A stretch of 64,000 nt of DNA from Acestrorhynchus altus (lineage: Eukaryota > Chordata > Actinopteri > Characiformes > Acestrorhynchidae): NCBI GenBank assembly GCA_034509495.1, contig CM067521.1:15932491-15996490 (forward strand). The letters run 5' to 3'. A program made the translations under genes and the position numbers. This document shows positions 34,750 to 47,108 of the stretch, piece after piece. Every line of letters begins with the position of its first letter. The stretch's first letter is position 1. Below the pieces are notes generated by a model. It ran no database searches. It was not told the origin of the DNA and worked only from the letters and a program-made list of their open reading frames with translations.

Positions 34750-35095
34750 AATCTTCAGATCATCAGTTCTTTAGATCATCAGGTATTCAGATCGGCAAGT
34801 GTTCACATTCTTAAGGTATTCTGATTATATGATCTTTGGACACTCAGATCCTGAGGTCTTTTGATGATCAGTTCAAATCTTCGGATCATTATGTCCTCAG
34901 ATTTTTAAATATTGAGATGTTCAGACACTCGGGTCTTTTAATGATCAAGTCTTCAGATTATCATGCCTTCAGATCTTTAGTTATTCAGATTCAGTTCTGG
35001 TCATCAAGTCTTCGGGTTTTCAGGACTTCAGATCTTTAGGGCATTCGATTCGATTCAGTTCTGAAGGTATTCTGATCTTCAGATTGTCAGTTTTT
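34750..35095. repeat. degenerate tandem repeat of TTCAGATCATCAG-like units
   Basis: CAGATC, GATCATCAG, TCTTCAGAT and TATTCAGAT motifs recur at irregular 13-30 base intervals through about 350 bases. Confidence 0.75.
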
Positions 35096-35471
35096 CAAGA
35101 ATGTCATGAGTCATTATCATTGGCTTGTGTTCTGTATATATTGGGAGACAAATGATTTTCTCTTCTTAAAGGTGAATGATCAAGTCTGCCTTTATTTGAT
35201 TGAGGTTCTGCAATAAACGCACGGAGACACACCCCCATACTTCTAGTTCTGTAGGGTCAGCCACTTTGACAGTTTAAAATTTTGCAGACAGACCTTTTGA
35301 AATGCAAAGAAAGTCCAAATAATTTACAAGAGCAAATTGAAATACTTTGCCTTTTTGCTGACCTGCTCTTTGCCAGCATACACTGTGTGAATAAAGATAT
35401 AAATAAACATTTCTGCTTCAGGAGATGTATAAGTGTACACTCTTTAAATAGGCCAGTCATTGTCATACTGA

Positions 35472-35825
35472 AAGGGCCCCAGAGCTCCGAGTGGCTTTGT
35501 GGTCTAGTGCACTATTACTATACCCTGAGGATCGAGGTTCAAATCGTGCCATCAGCACCCAGAGTCTGAGAGAGCAAAATTAGCTATGCTATCTTTGGGC
35601 GGGTAGATGGCACTTTCTCCCCATCATACCATGCTGGTTGGCACAGCATCTGTTAGCCACTATATCAGAGGTGGGGACCCGGCACTTTCCTTTGAGCGCG
35701 TTGGCTGCCCAGCAGGAATGCAGTGGCAGCAGTTCAAAAAGAGGTGGTGACTGGCTTCAACTTGTGGGGGCATTTGCTTGTCTTCATCCCAATGTCGGGA
35801 GCATTGTATGTGACTATGACCAGTA
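35472..35825 (+). mobile_element. SINE-1 copy 3, 5' part (split by a LINE tail)
   Basis: A-box-like TGGCTTTGTGG (35492-35502) and B-box-like GGTTCAAATCG (35536-35546), then the family body (AGAGTCTGAGAGAGCAAAAT, TAGATGGCACTTTCTCCCCA, GTTGGCTGCCCAGCAGGAAT, GTCGGGAGCATTGTATGTGA). The expected 3' end resumes at about 36090, after a LINE 3' fragment. Confidence 0.85.
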
Positions 35826-35829
35826 GCTC

Positions 35830-36085
35830 ACTCACAACCCACAACCACAACACACCTGGACTTGGTGCAATAAACAAAGTGCAATAGTAACAATGCAATA
35901 CACAGTTTCAAGTGCAATAACAATAATAATGTGCAATACCCCGTTCTACTGGACTCTTTTTATTTCGTTCTACCTTTCTGTACTGTACTTATGTTGCGGC
36001 TAGAACCTTAATTTCCTCCCAAGGGATCAATAAAGTTCTATCCTATCCTATCCTATCCTATCCTATCCTATCCTATCCTATCCTG
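35830..36085 (+). mobile_element. 5'-truncated LINE 3' end with (TATCC)n tail
   Basis: The 3' UTR-like region ends TTTCCTCCCAAGGGATCAAT then AAAGTTCTA and about nine TATCC units (36036-36085). The last 26 bases before the tail are identical to the copy at 39202-39227. It lies inside SINE-1 copy 3. Confidence 0.8.
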
Positions 36086-36089
36086 AAGG

Positions 36090-36149
36090 AGAGAGTCCTA
36101 ACAGGCTCAGGTAATTGGCACTTCCAAATTGGGGGGAAATTGAAAAAGT

Positions 36150-36150
<1 letters not shown>
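36090..36150 (+). mobile_element. SINE-1 copy 3, 3' part
   Basis: GAGAGTCCTAACAGGCTCAG and GTAATTGGCACTTCCAAATT match the tail of SINE-1 copy 5 (45350-45390). Confidence 0.75.
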
Positions 36151-36991
<841 letters not shown>

Positions 36992-37059
36992 TCAGACCAT
37001 ACAGGAGAACTTTGTAGTTCTATAAAGAGACAGAGCTCATCCATTTCTGTGCAGTTTGT

Positions 37060-37890
37060 GTTGGTCATCCTCTAGTGCTCCTCTTCATCAGTTCTCACAG
37101 GATGTTGCCCACAGGACACTGTTGGCTCGAAATTTGCGGTTTGTAGTCTATTCACAGTCCAGCAGTGACACAGAGAGGTTTTAAACACTCCAGCAACACT
37201 GCTGTGTCTGATCCACCCATACCAGCATAACAAATCACCACCATGTCAGTGTCAGTGCAGTGCAAAGAATGACCCACCACCCACATAATACCTGCTCTGT
37301 GGTGGTCCTGTGGGGTACTGACCATTGAAGAACAGGGAGAAGGGAGGCTAACGAAGTGCTAAAATGCCATAGGACTACAGTTGATTACTAAAAGCCGTGG
37401 ACATGTTAGCACCTCTTTTGAAAATCCCATTCTGGGAGTTACCATATCATTGAAGCTACTGGGAGGTAAAGTGAATAACAAGTGGAACTGTCAAGGGGTG
37501 GATACATTAGGTAAGTAAACAGTCAGTTCTTGAAGAAGCAGGAAAATGTAGGAATCTGTGATATTTGGACAAGAGCTAAACTGTCATATGGGTCAGACTG
37601 GGTCAGAACAGGGGTGAGGGGGTGTTCCTGCAATGCCTACCAAATGTCTACCAAAAATGCACCAGGAAAGGACATCCAGTGAACCCAAGGCTTGTTGAAA
37701 CTAATGGAGGCCCCATCTCTCAACTTTAAGGACTTAATTAAAAGATCTGCTGCTAACTGCTTGGTGCTAGATACCACAGGGGTGGTTACACCCTCAGAAT
37801 TCTTCAGAAGTATTGTGGAGTCCATATTTGAACAGGCCAGAACTGTTCTGACAGCACAATGGGGACCTACATGGTACTCAGTACAGAGAT
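37060..37890 (+). pseudogene. Tc1-like element B, internally deleted copy
   Basis: Left region: GTTGGTCATCCTCTAGTGCT, GGATGTTGCCCACAGGACAC, CACCATGTCAGTGTCAGTGC and ATACCTGCTCTGTGGTGGTC. Then the transposase start (CAGTCAGTTCTTGAAGAAGC, GGTCAGACTGGGTCAGAACA, ATGTCTACCAAAAATGCACC), then a jump to the C-terminal part (GGAGGCCCCATCTCTCAACT, AAAGATCTGCTGCTAACTGC, TGCTAGATACCACAGGGGTG, GGGGACCTACATGGTACTCA). The middle of the transposase, including the first two catalytic Asp regions, is deleted. Confidence 0.75.
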
Positions 37891-37999
37891 GAGTTCCCTC
37901 TCACGGATTATTGAAAAACTAATTCAGATAGCAAAGGCAGGACAGCATGTGGCAAAGGCAGTTTTTCCGCAGTTTAATAATGTGAAGCCCATCCACTCA

Positions 38000-38399
38000 T
38001 GTCTGCAAGTCAGTTGGCTTATAGTATTCCCATTACCAGATTGAATTCATTCATACATGGAATGCTCCCTCTTAGAAGTGAATTCTAAGAAGTGTGTGGA
38101 TATAGAGCGCTCTCTGGGAAGATATCAGTGCTCAGAAATATGGAGGCTATTTTCTATCACAAAATAACTTCTTAACTGGGTGTTGTGATCCAACAACTTT
38201 CCCAAATCTCCTGAAAAATAGATTTTGGAGGGGAGAACTTCTTAGACCCAGCTAGCACAGCTAAGTACGCTTAATTCTCTCAGTGAATGCAAGGGTAAGG
38301 ACATAATAACTGTGCAATTGTTGTGGTTGGAAGTATAATGAATGTTGTATCAGGGCTTCCTGTAATCAGGAAAGGCTGTTTCACAATAAGAAGCCCTGC
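38000..38399. other. no gene or repeat recognised
   Basis: AT-rich intronic DNA without motifs. Confidence 0.3.
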
Positions 38400-38590
38400 T
38401 TTATTTACTGCAGCCTCGTCGGCGAGGTGCAGAACCCGCAGATGATGCAGATCCTCTGCCATTCGTTAAGCCATCATGTGGAAATTAAAGTGCTCATGGC
38501 CCGTAATCCAATTGTGTCTCTGCGTTTCCCCTCCTGCCATGGCCTGCGTGTGATTACTTTAGGGAGTTGTGGTGGGGCAATATTAAAATC
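38400..38590. promoter_or_regulatory. candidate conserved non-coding element
   Basis: CpG-retaining balanced sequence (GCCTCGTCGGCGAGGTGCAG, containing the inverted repeat CCTCGTCGGCGAGG; CATGGCCCGTAATCCAATTG; GGCCTGCGTGTGATTACTTT) next to a long CA repeat. No convincing coding frame; the frames there run into the microsatellite. Confidence 0.35.
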
Positions 38591-38591
38591 G

Positions 38592-38593
<2 letters not shown>

Positions 38594-38678
<85 letters not shown>
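38594..38678. repeat. (AC)n microsatellite
   Basis: About 42 AC dinucleotides. Confidence 0.98.
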
Positions 38679-38679
<1 letters not shown>

Positions 38680-39194
38680 TACACACTCCGGTAGCGACAG
38701 TTTCCACTTGCACCAATGCCTTTAGACCCTACACTGCAGGGTTGGAGGGTGTGTGGATGGTGTGTGAGGCTGTGCAGCGTCTTAAGTGCTCTCCTGGCAG
38801 CCTTAGCCCCCGAAGACGTCGGCAAGCTACTGGTCCAATTTAATTAAGTCGCTTAGCTTAATCAAGGATAGGTGCAGCAGCTCGAACAACGACAGTGCAT
38901 AAAGCCGTAGCCCGTTTTCTCACTTGTGTTCGTCTTCTGCTTGTCCCTGACTTGAGGCTCCAGTGTCTCATTCTGAAGTACATGTACTCCTCTGGATGAA
39001 ACTCTGTAGTTCGTACACTGTGGAATTGTCCTTTTTTTTGTTTCAAAATAGACTTTGAAATGGCCTGTGCAAAAGTAAGATGTATTGTTCCGTGCAGTTC
39101 ATGTTAGAACTAATCTACAAAAGCAGACTGTTTTAAATGGGTCATGGTTATGATGTCACAACCATAAATACATTTACAAATGAATACTCCCTGA

Positions 39195-39245
39195 AGGAAC
39201 CCTCCCAAGGGATCAATAAAGTTCTATTCTATTCTATTCTATTCT
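39195..39245 (+). mobile_element. LINE 3' end with (TATTC)n tail
   Basis: The last 26 bases before the tail equal those of the 35830-36085 element, but the tail unit is TATTC rather than TATCC. Very short 5'-truncated insertion. Confidence 0.7.
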
Positions 39246-39249
39246 ACTC

Positions 39250-41315
39250 ACTTTGCCTGCAGCTGTTAAGACATAGTGTTTGCATTGAAGTTTTAAGAAG
39301 TGTTGTTGCTGCAGATGAAGATCTGCTTGTTAAATGAGGAGCCAAGGTAGCCAATCAGAAAAGAGGTAGGTTACATAGACTGGTCTTAGAGGTACAGTAG
39401 TAAAAATAGTGCATTTAATCTGTCACCTTGAACTCATTTGTTTACTGAGTACTTTATTGTTGTTTGCTGTATAAATAGTATGTGACTTTGGATGGGAGTA
39501 AGATCACAAGATGCCATTTTTAAAGCCCATTTACGACCCTGTTACCCTACAGTTGGCCCCTCTCAGCTTCCATACATATATAGCTACTAGCGTTGGCATT
39601 TGATTAGGTGTGCCCTGCAGTTGTCCTCATGGTAGATATTAGCCTTTTTAACATCATTTCCATATTCTTCCAAAGTAATTATTGCATTTAGCCTCAATGT
39701 TTGTATGTTGTGTAACAGATTTGGTTTTACAGCTCATTTTTACTAATATGGGCTTAGCTTTTGAAGGAAGAACAACAGAGGATGAGGTTCACAGCTATTG
39801 TTATGCCTATGATAGTGTAAAGAACCCACAATCTGGACTTTGTGGGCAGTTAAAGGATGTTTTCATGGGTTCATATCTACAAGAATTACCCTATCCAAAC
39901 AGTCTGGCTTCAACATGTGTTGAATTCATCAGCAAGTAATCTGGATGGGGAAAAAAATAACTTGTTTCTAACTAAATTAAATTTTAATTTAAATGCCAGA
40001 GGAACCTTCTAGTGCATGTTTACTGCTCTCTCCCCATGTACATACTTAATCTTCATGCTGACTGATCAGCAGGAGGGGGTGAGGATGATGATTTCCCTGA
40101 CTGGGATGTAGAGGAAAATGAAAAAGAAGTTGTCTGTCTTTGCTCACATAGATTTCAAATTTTCAAATAAAAGTCCTGAGAAGGGATAATACTGATATAT
40201 ACATAAATAATAAAAAATATTTAGTTTTGCATCTGGCCTTTTCAGCTCAAAACATTTGAGCTGAGGATGACCAAATTACAAAAGGATTTCTGAGATGTAA
40301 AGTGTTTGTCGTCTTTGAAAAATAAAACAAAAACATGGTACAATTCATAACAACGTTTAAATTCTCTTCAGTCAAATGACAAAATATTTGAGTATCACGG
40401 AATCTCATGGAAATGTGGCATGTGTGACTGTCCCTTATAAATGATTTAACATTTTTTGGTGAATAAAAGTACATCAAACCACAAAAACATTCCACAAAAC
40501 CTGCTTAGGGTTCTAAATGTTAAACTATTTAATGTGACACCTGAGAAGCTTCTAAAATGTACACAGCATAATACAAATGGCTTTTTCTACAGGAGAGGTT
40601 TGTCTGCATCAACCATATTCAATCAGTGCAGCTCAATGGTTACATTGAGTTTGTAATATCTATGGTATTTGTGTAATTACTATAGACAAGCATAGAATAT
40701 CACTCAGACAAGCTCAGCTATGTTTATGTGTGGGAAAACTGTCTTACTGTGGTATGCATTAAATAAATGAATACATGAATGGTAAATGGGAATAATGCAT
40801 TTTTACCTTCACTGGAGACTGTTTCCACAGCAACTCGGGGTTCACCATCACCAAGCATAGGCCTGCTGGTCACAGATGTTACATGCTACTGTATCCTGTG
40901 CCCACAGAGTAGCTTATGCACTCAAATCACTGCTTTAATCAGATGTGTAACACTCTGGGGTGGCACTTTGTGTGTCAGTTTGATGAAGTGAGCCTCAGTT
41001 TACCACAGAAACATGGTCAAATCCCCTAATGCTTGTGCAGAATTTATGCTAGTGAGAAATGGAGTCCCGATGTCAGAATGGTTCCTTGTTATTAATTAAT
41101 CTTTATTGATTTTGTGGATGAAGTCAAATGACTGTGGGCTCACTGAGAGGGATGAAACATCTCTATTAAGTGTCAAAAAGTTTTGCCTGAGTGCAAAAAA
41201 TAATCAGAGGCTGACATTGATGTGTATTATTAGCTCAGAATACTTCTTATAAGTTTCAAAACATAAACCTGCTGTACCCAATCCTCAGCAATATGTTGTC
41301 TATTGTTTAAAGTTC
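39250..41315. other. no gene recognised
   Basis: The frame at 39682-39939 (ends ...YPNSLASTCVEFISK) has no start, splice or homology support that I can see, although a relic of a PiggyBac-like or other transposase is conceivable. The rest is AT-rich. Confidence 0.3.
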
Positions 41316-41317
41316 TT

Positions 41318-41351
41318 ATAATAATAAATAAATAATAAATAATAAATAATC
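41318..41351. repeat. (AATA)n-like simple repeat
   Basis: Imperfect AATAAATA repeats. Confidence 0.85.
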
Positions 41352-41765
41352 ATACACTTGCATTATTTATAGATACCATATATATGGATCACTTCTCAAA
41401 CACTCATGCTTGAACAATAGTGTTTTTGGAGTCAAGGATTTTCATTGTGCAACACCTGTAAACAAGTTGTTCTCTGAGGAAAGGAATTTTGGAAGTTGGA
41501 AGCAGTCACCTGACAAAATGAACCAATCAGGCAACCCCACACATGGGTCTGGGAGTGGATAGCTTCCATACTCACAGTGGACCAAACCAGAATCCACTTG
41601 ACCTGAACCCAGGCCACTGATTGTCCAGCCTCAAAAACAACTTTCACACAACATCAAAGTCACCATGTCGTTTTAGCAGTTCTTCGGCTTTGACCAGGAT
41701 TTTTCTAGTTGGTGTTTTTTTTTCTATAGTTTTATTCATTTTTTACAATCAAACTGCCACCATTG

Positions 41766-41925
41766 CATCCATACTGAATTGCTGGGTAGCCAATGCACTC
41801 TGTGGACACTGCCTGGTGTCCCTAGCTCTGATACAAAGGCTAAAAGAGGCTTGTAACAACCAGCATCACACTGGGTGTGATGTGGGGAGAGAGCACCATC
41901 AACCCACCCTTTTAGAACGTAGCTG
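41766..41925 (-). mobile_element. SINE-1 copy 4
   Basis: AATTGCTGGGTAGCCAATGC, CAGCATCACACTGGGTGTGA and GATGTGGGGAGAGAGCACCA match the family body. The tRNA-like head is lost. Confidence 0.75.
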
Positions 41926-41999
41926 AAAGTTTTCTTACTTAAAGTACAAGTGGAGGCACTAATAACCTAACCTGTTATCTTCAGAAGTGGACAGTGATA

Positions 42000-42860
42000 A
42001 ATGGGAGTGAAGTATCTAAGCTGAGGATTTAATTCAGTGGTATAACATTATTTTGAAAGCATTTGACTTTATGAAGAGGTACTTGATGTGGATGCTGAGA
42101 GTGTAGCATCAGCAGCAGTGGGTGAGTTTGTAGAGGTGGGTGAATGTTGATGCAGATGATGTTGCAGTAGTGACTCAGTAGAATCATATTATTTTTCTTT
42201 CCCATTGTGCTTTAACGGCTCTGCAATGTGAAATGATTATGTAACAGCTTGACGTTGATGTTCCACTGAACAAACACCAAGCTGCAGACCTCCTCCATGA
42301 CCTGTAATGATATAATAATGACACAGTAACTGTGTGGTAGCTAATTTACATCCATCAGTGAGACATCATAATAGGCCAGCCCATTTCGAGTCTCCAAACA
42401 GAACTGTTCATTTCATTTGTTCAAGGACGCAGCTTCAAGACGCTTCAAGTTCTCAATGAGAGCTCAGGGAATGGAGTCTGCAGAAACTGTAGACTTTGGA
42501 TTACATCTATATGAAGACCTCAGGTATCAGATTGTTATGGAAAAGACTTCTCGCTATTAAGATTTTATATTCCTCTAACTGCCAAAATGAGTTTTCAGAA
42601 TGAGATCTCAAGAGTGGAGGAACGTGATTACTCATGCAAGAACAGCAAAAACAGTGCTCTGAGCAATTATTTAATAACAGGCAGTCTGTTGAAATTCAAT
42701 ATTGTCCTAAAAGGAATGAATCACCTATCTACAAGTGCCTGCTGGCAATTTTGGATGCTCGGTAACTAAAGTTCTTAATACTTTTCTATGTCCTTATTTT
42801 TCCACTGGAAATTGGCGATGGGGTGGTTTCGGTCTTTCGGCTGAATAGGGGAGAAAAAAA
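42000..42860. other. no gene or repeat recognised
   Basis: Intronic DNA with an A-run near 42855; short frames only. Confidence 0.3.
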
Positions 42861-42869
42861 AAAATAGAA

Positions 42870-43090
42870 CGCTGACCTCTTGTCATTGTTCATTGTCTCC
42901 CCTTGGCTGGCCTCGAGCAGCAAGCAATTAGCTCCGTTATCAAGCTAATGTGTTTGTGAAAATTTGCCATTGATTAGCTGCGTGCCATTTTTCAATTAGT
43001 GAAATCACACATGCTGCACCATTAGCTCGCAGCCTCACCGGCAGCCCACGCTGAAGAACGAGGAGAATTCCAGATACGGTGTTGCAGGTC
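42870..43090. promoter_or_regulatory. candidate conserved non-coding element
   Basis: Several homeodomain-like cores (AGCAAGCAATTAGCTCCGTT, TTGATTAGCTGCG, CAATTAGTGAAATC, CACCATTAGCTCGC) sit in CpG-retaining non-repetitive DNA. It is the most enhancer-like stretch of intron 1 by eye. Confidence 0.4.
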
Positions 43091-43384
43091 ACAGCTTGGT
43101 TTTACTGCACAAAATGAGTTTCAAGGGCCAGCGAGGGAACAGGCCAGGTTACAGATTACTCCACAAATATTAACACTCTCGCAAGCAGATAGAAGTTTCT
43201 CAAGCAGAAATGGTTCTAATCCTTTTTTAAAAGCAAGATATAAAAACCTGCCTGTGTGCTCAGCCAATTAAGGGTTGTACATGTGAATAAGGGCGCCACA
43301 CAATCACCTTTTTCAGCATATTTAAACATATGGACATTTGTTCTTCTTTGAAACAATGAGGGATGAAGGTGATACGCAAAACAT

Positions 43385-43900
43385 ATAACATAAGATAATC
43401 CTCTATTAGTCCAGCAGTGGGGAAATTCACAATGTTGCAGCAGAAAAGACACTCGGTCTAAGAAATAGAGGAAGTATAGTATCTACAATATTATAAATAA
43501 TAAACAAATGAAATATGTACAGATAAATAATTGCATGTGGGGAGATGGAAGAAGCATTGCACATTATGTTGTATCAAAAAACTGTAATAGTGTGTGAATT
43601 TAAGTGTGTGTGTCTGTTTTCTGCTGACAGCAGTGCCTTACATTCTAACAGCAGCAGGGAGGAAGGACCTGCGATACTGCTCCTTCACACACTTTGGGTG
43701 AAGCAGCCTGTCACTGAAGGAGCTGCCCAGTGCTGCCAGAGACTCATGCATGGGGTGGGAGTCATTCTCCAGCATGGATGCCAGCTTTGCTACCATCCTT
43801 CTGTCTTCCAACATCTGCACTGGGTCTAAGGGGCTTCCCAGGACAGAACTGGCCTTCTTAATGAGTTTGTTCAGTCTCTTCCTGTCTGCCACCGAAAGAC
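43385..43900 (-). mobile_element. Rex/L2-type LINE, 3' terminus and C-terminal coding fragment
   Basis: Plus-strand order from the left: the ATAAGATAATCCTCTATTAG terminus, the CAGCAGTGGGGAAATTCACA 3' UTR, then on the minus strand the coding tail LNKLIKKASSVLGSPLDPVQ, RMVAKLASMLENDSHPMHES, LAALGSSFSDRLLHPKCVKE and QYRRSFLPAAVR. These are C-terminal signatures of fish non-LTR reverse transcriptases. Best-preserved copy of this family in the window. Confidence 0.85.
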
Positions 43901-43999
43901 TGCTGCTGGTGTGGGTGAATGAGTGTGTGTGCACATGAGTGAATGCCCAGATATCCCCTCTAGTGCAGGTGGATGGTTGCACAATTTCTTGTTGGTGTG

Positions 44000-45100
44000 T
44001 GTTGGCTGAGTGCGATTGTGAAGCGTGATTGTAAAACGTACTTGGGTGTCTGGAAAGGTGATATTCAAGTGTAAATTTATTCATTCATTCAGTGGTCTCA
44101 CACCTTTCCCAGGTTGGCCCTTCTCCATTCTCTGGCCAGGCTGTTAACCTTTTATTTTTCTGAGACACTCCCCCAGCTTTCCCATATAAATACCTTAACA
44201 GTGCTTCCTCCAGTCAACCCTTCTCACTTCTCCAATCAGCTTAATGGTTTCACTTTTCTTCCATACTTCCACAAACAGTTGTTGTGCTTAGTGTTGAAAG
44301 GCCGCCACTGGTGGGAAAATATGTAAATAGTATGTTAATTTAAAGAGTCCGGACTGTTATGTAACAGTTTTGGGCTTTTGGAGGATGAAAAGCAGTGTTT
44401 GAGGTTCAGATTCACTTTCTTCTTCTGAACGCTCATTATTCAGCTATGACAAGGTATACACAGCTTACAGTCTCCTTTCAACAGAATTCCTCTGCTTGTT
44501 AATAGTCACAAATAATTAATGTTTAATGAAAAGATGCTTTCACTGTAGTTGATAATAACTGCACCTTCAAACCAAGAAATCATTTCTCCAGCTTCTGGCG
44601 GCTATAGACAGAAGAAAGCGTTCCCCTGAGCTCTGGGGGTGGAGGCATTTCTTTCTCAGTCTCTCAGGCCTTTCTCAGGGTGAGGGCAGGAGCAGGTTAC
44701 TGATCAGTAACTGCAATGTTATCACCAGCTTTCATTTCATCTCTCCTGTATGGTCTGTATTTTTACCTAGAGTGTGGGCTCAGGTTTGAAGCTGTCCACG
44801 TGTCTCTATTCTTCTCCAGAGCTGGCCCTGGGGTTAAGTCTCAGAACAGGTGAATTCTTCTTGGGTGGAAAAGTATTGCTTTGTTTTGAAGAGATGCTGG
44901 AAATGTTCAGAAATGTGTCAGTGGCTAAAGTTTTGCCTAAGATCAAAGTAAACAAGGAGATAACAGGCCCAGTGCTTTCCTGTGAATAAGTAGTTGTTGT
45001 TGTTTTAAGCATGGAAAAGTAGTTTTACTGTTATGAAAAATCCAAGGAAGATGAATGGTATCCTTGTTGCAGCTCCCAAAAATCAAGGTGTAACAAAATA
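44000..45100. other. no gene recognised
   Basis: No repeat family or coding signal identified. Confidence 0.3.
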
Positions 45101-45109
45101 TCTGATTTA

Positions 45110-45410
45110 ACACTGTGTAGAGATCACAGGTTTGAAACCCAGGTCAAGCTGTTTATCATTGGCAGCAGGAATCTGAGAGAGCAAAATGGCTCTTTACACC
45201 CAGTGCAGTGCTGGCCAGCACAGGCATCTGTTAGCTGATGTATCAGAGCTGGGGACCTGGTGCTTTCCTCCAAGCGCATTGACTGCCCAGCGATTATGCT
45301 GACTTCACATGTATTGAAGTGTTGGGAGCATCGTATATGACAGGACGAGAGTCCTAATGGGGATGGTTAATTGGCACTTCCAAGATGGGTTGGAAAATTG
45401 GGATTTAAAA
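45110..45410 (+). mobile_element. SINE-1 copy 5
   Basis: B-box-like AGGTTTGAAACCC near 45128, then AATCTGAGAGAGCAAAATGG, GGCATCTGTTAGCTGATGTA, GGGGACCTGGTGCTTTCCTC, GTTGGGAGCATCGTATATGA and the tail GTTAATTGGCACTTCCAAGA. Complete 3' end with an AAAACAAAA-type tail. Confidence 0.85.
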
Positions 45411-45414
45411 CAAA

Positions 45415-46130
45415 AATACAACACTATTTAGAAGACCTGGAGTTTGAGCTGGATTTATGGCTCCCAGTATAAAAAAGTACAGCATGATATGAAATAATAT
45501 CTTCATCGGCTTGATCTTCCACTGAAAGGGTGACAGTAATCCCAGCAAGATTATTCTAGATCATATCTTTCAGTCTAACTCTAGATTGGTCATGAGTTCA
45601 TGTACATTTCTTGTTTAGAAACACCATCAATAATCGACTCGCAGCCCACTGGCTCCTCTGCCTTGTTTCCTCACTTTCAGAGCTTTGCCCCACACTAAGC
45701 CATACTGACAATTAAGCTTGATGTGGACCTTACATCTTGAAAATGCAATGCTCTGGAAGTTGTCAGGCCCACACTTCATAACACACCTCTTTGTCGTCGC
45801 CTCCCGAGACGTCCTGCCACTGTGTCCCACCCAACCTATTAATCTTTTACATTCAGGTCCCTAAACAAGCTCTAAAGACTGCTTGACAAGTCTACTTTGT
45901 AGAGGGAGCCGCTTTTGAAGGAAAGTGCAGAACAAAGGAAGGTCATGCAGGACCTCTGATCTGTTTGAAATGAAATGTTAACCTTTCATGTAGCCAAGTG
46001 AGGAACATATAGAGAACATCCTTTGTCTTTGTCTTTTTAGGTTTAGTGAATTCTTAAATCTCTGTCTCCACTTAAAATTCCTGAGAGTAAAAGAGAGTAA
46101 AATCACTGTTAGGAGGCTTCCCAGAATGTG
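45415..46130. other. no gene recognised
   Basis: Unique-looking intron sequence. Confidence 0.3.
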
Positions 46131-46139
46131 CATCAAGCT

Positions 46140-46710
46140 CTACATCGTGGGTTGGGTGTTTTCCTAGGCCCACTGCTAGCTTGACTGTACATCACATCTC
46201 AGATTTTCTAATAGCCTGCTTCAGAAGAAGCTTCCACAGCCCACTGCCAGAGCAACTGTAGATTGGAGCTCAGGTGCCTCCAGGGCTCACCACCACTCTA
46301 CATTGGAGCTCTACCTGCTGCCGAGGTTCATCAAAGCTCAGACATTTCCATAGTTCATTGCCCAATGTCACGTTGCAGCTCTGGTTTTCCACAGCCTGTC
46401 TCCAGTGCAACTGTAGATTGCAGTTTGGATTTTTCCATTCTCGCTAACAAAGTGACTCTTCATCGAACCTTGGGCTTCGGGTCTGCTGCTGAAGCTGTTC
46501 AACAGTGCAGTACTGATTTTTCCATGGCTTGCTGATGAAGTGATTGTTCATTGAACCTTGGGCTTTTCCATGACTTGTTGCCAAAGCAACATCACATCAC
46601 ATCTTTGATTTTTTAAGAGCTCATCTCCGGAGTGACTCTTGATTGTATCTCAGATTTTCCCATGCCTTCTAAAGAACCGACTCTTCATTGAACCTTTTCC
46701 TAAGTCTGCC
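46140..46710. repeat. degenerate tandem repeat (about 45-50 bp units) just upstream of exon 2
   Basis: Motifs recur in order: (T)TTTCCATG, CTTG(T/C)TG, CCAAAG or AAAGTGACT, CTTCATTGAACCTT(GGGC), for example near 46440-46475, 46515-46560, 46565 and 46660-46700; the earlier part (46230-46420) repeats AACTGTAGATTG and CACAGCC. Strongly diverged units. Confidence 0.65.
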
Positions 46711-46912
46711 TACCTTTCCTAAGATTTTCTAATGCTAGTTTCTAACATTAGTTGGGTTTATGGCCAAATTGAACAATAAATTGCTGAATAATCTTTAATT
46801 TTAGGCCTTGTGGTTTGGTGAGAAATGAAGTCGATACATTGTCACTGGGGATATCTGAAATGAAAACTGTAACAATAACAGAAATGTGCTTTTGTGTCTT
46901 TCATGTCTTCAG

Positions 46913-47108
46913 ATATGAGATTCGGGACACTCACCTGGTAGAGGAGAGCGTTCTGGAGACGCTGAAAGTCAAGGCTGACTTCCTGACCTTCAAACCACGG
47001 CCCTTCAACATGCGGGAGTTCTACGATCGAACAGGCCATGACATCAAGGACATGTTGCTGTCCTGCTACTACCGAGGGGTCGAGTGCAGTGCAGAGGACT
47101 TCAAAGTG
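46913..47108 (+). CDS. asic1: asic1 coding exon 2 (extracellular domain, residues 122-187)
   Basis: Second coding exon of the same channel, 196 bases. It is preceded by a pyrimidine-rich acceptor ending TCATGTCTTCAG and followed by a consensus GTGAGT donor. It completes Arg122 and reads YEIR, then FKPRPFNMREFYDRTGHD (148-165), IKDMLLSC, and RGVECSAEDFKV to residue 187. The block FNMREFYDR.GHD.(K/R)DMLLSC...CSAEDFKV is typical of ASIC1. C173 and C180 correspond to a conserved extracellular disulphide pair. The exon ends in phase 0; the next expected residues (V-F-T-R-Y-G-K-C-Y in mammals) are encoded elsewhere. The end coincides with the mammalian ASIC1a/ASIC1b divergence point near residue 185. 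Reading through the donor gives a meaningless tail and a stop, so the splice site is preferred. ASIC identity is very likely; the ASIC1 subtype is likely. Confidence 0.9.

Noticed and set aside
39682..39939. 85-codon open frame, considered as a transposase fragment
   Set aside because: No diagnostic motif could be identified; left as undetermined intron DNA.
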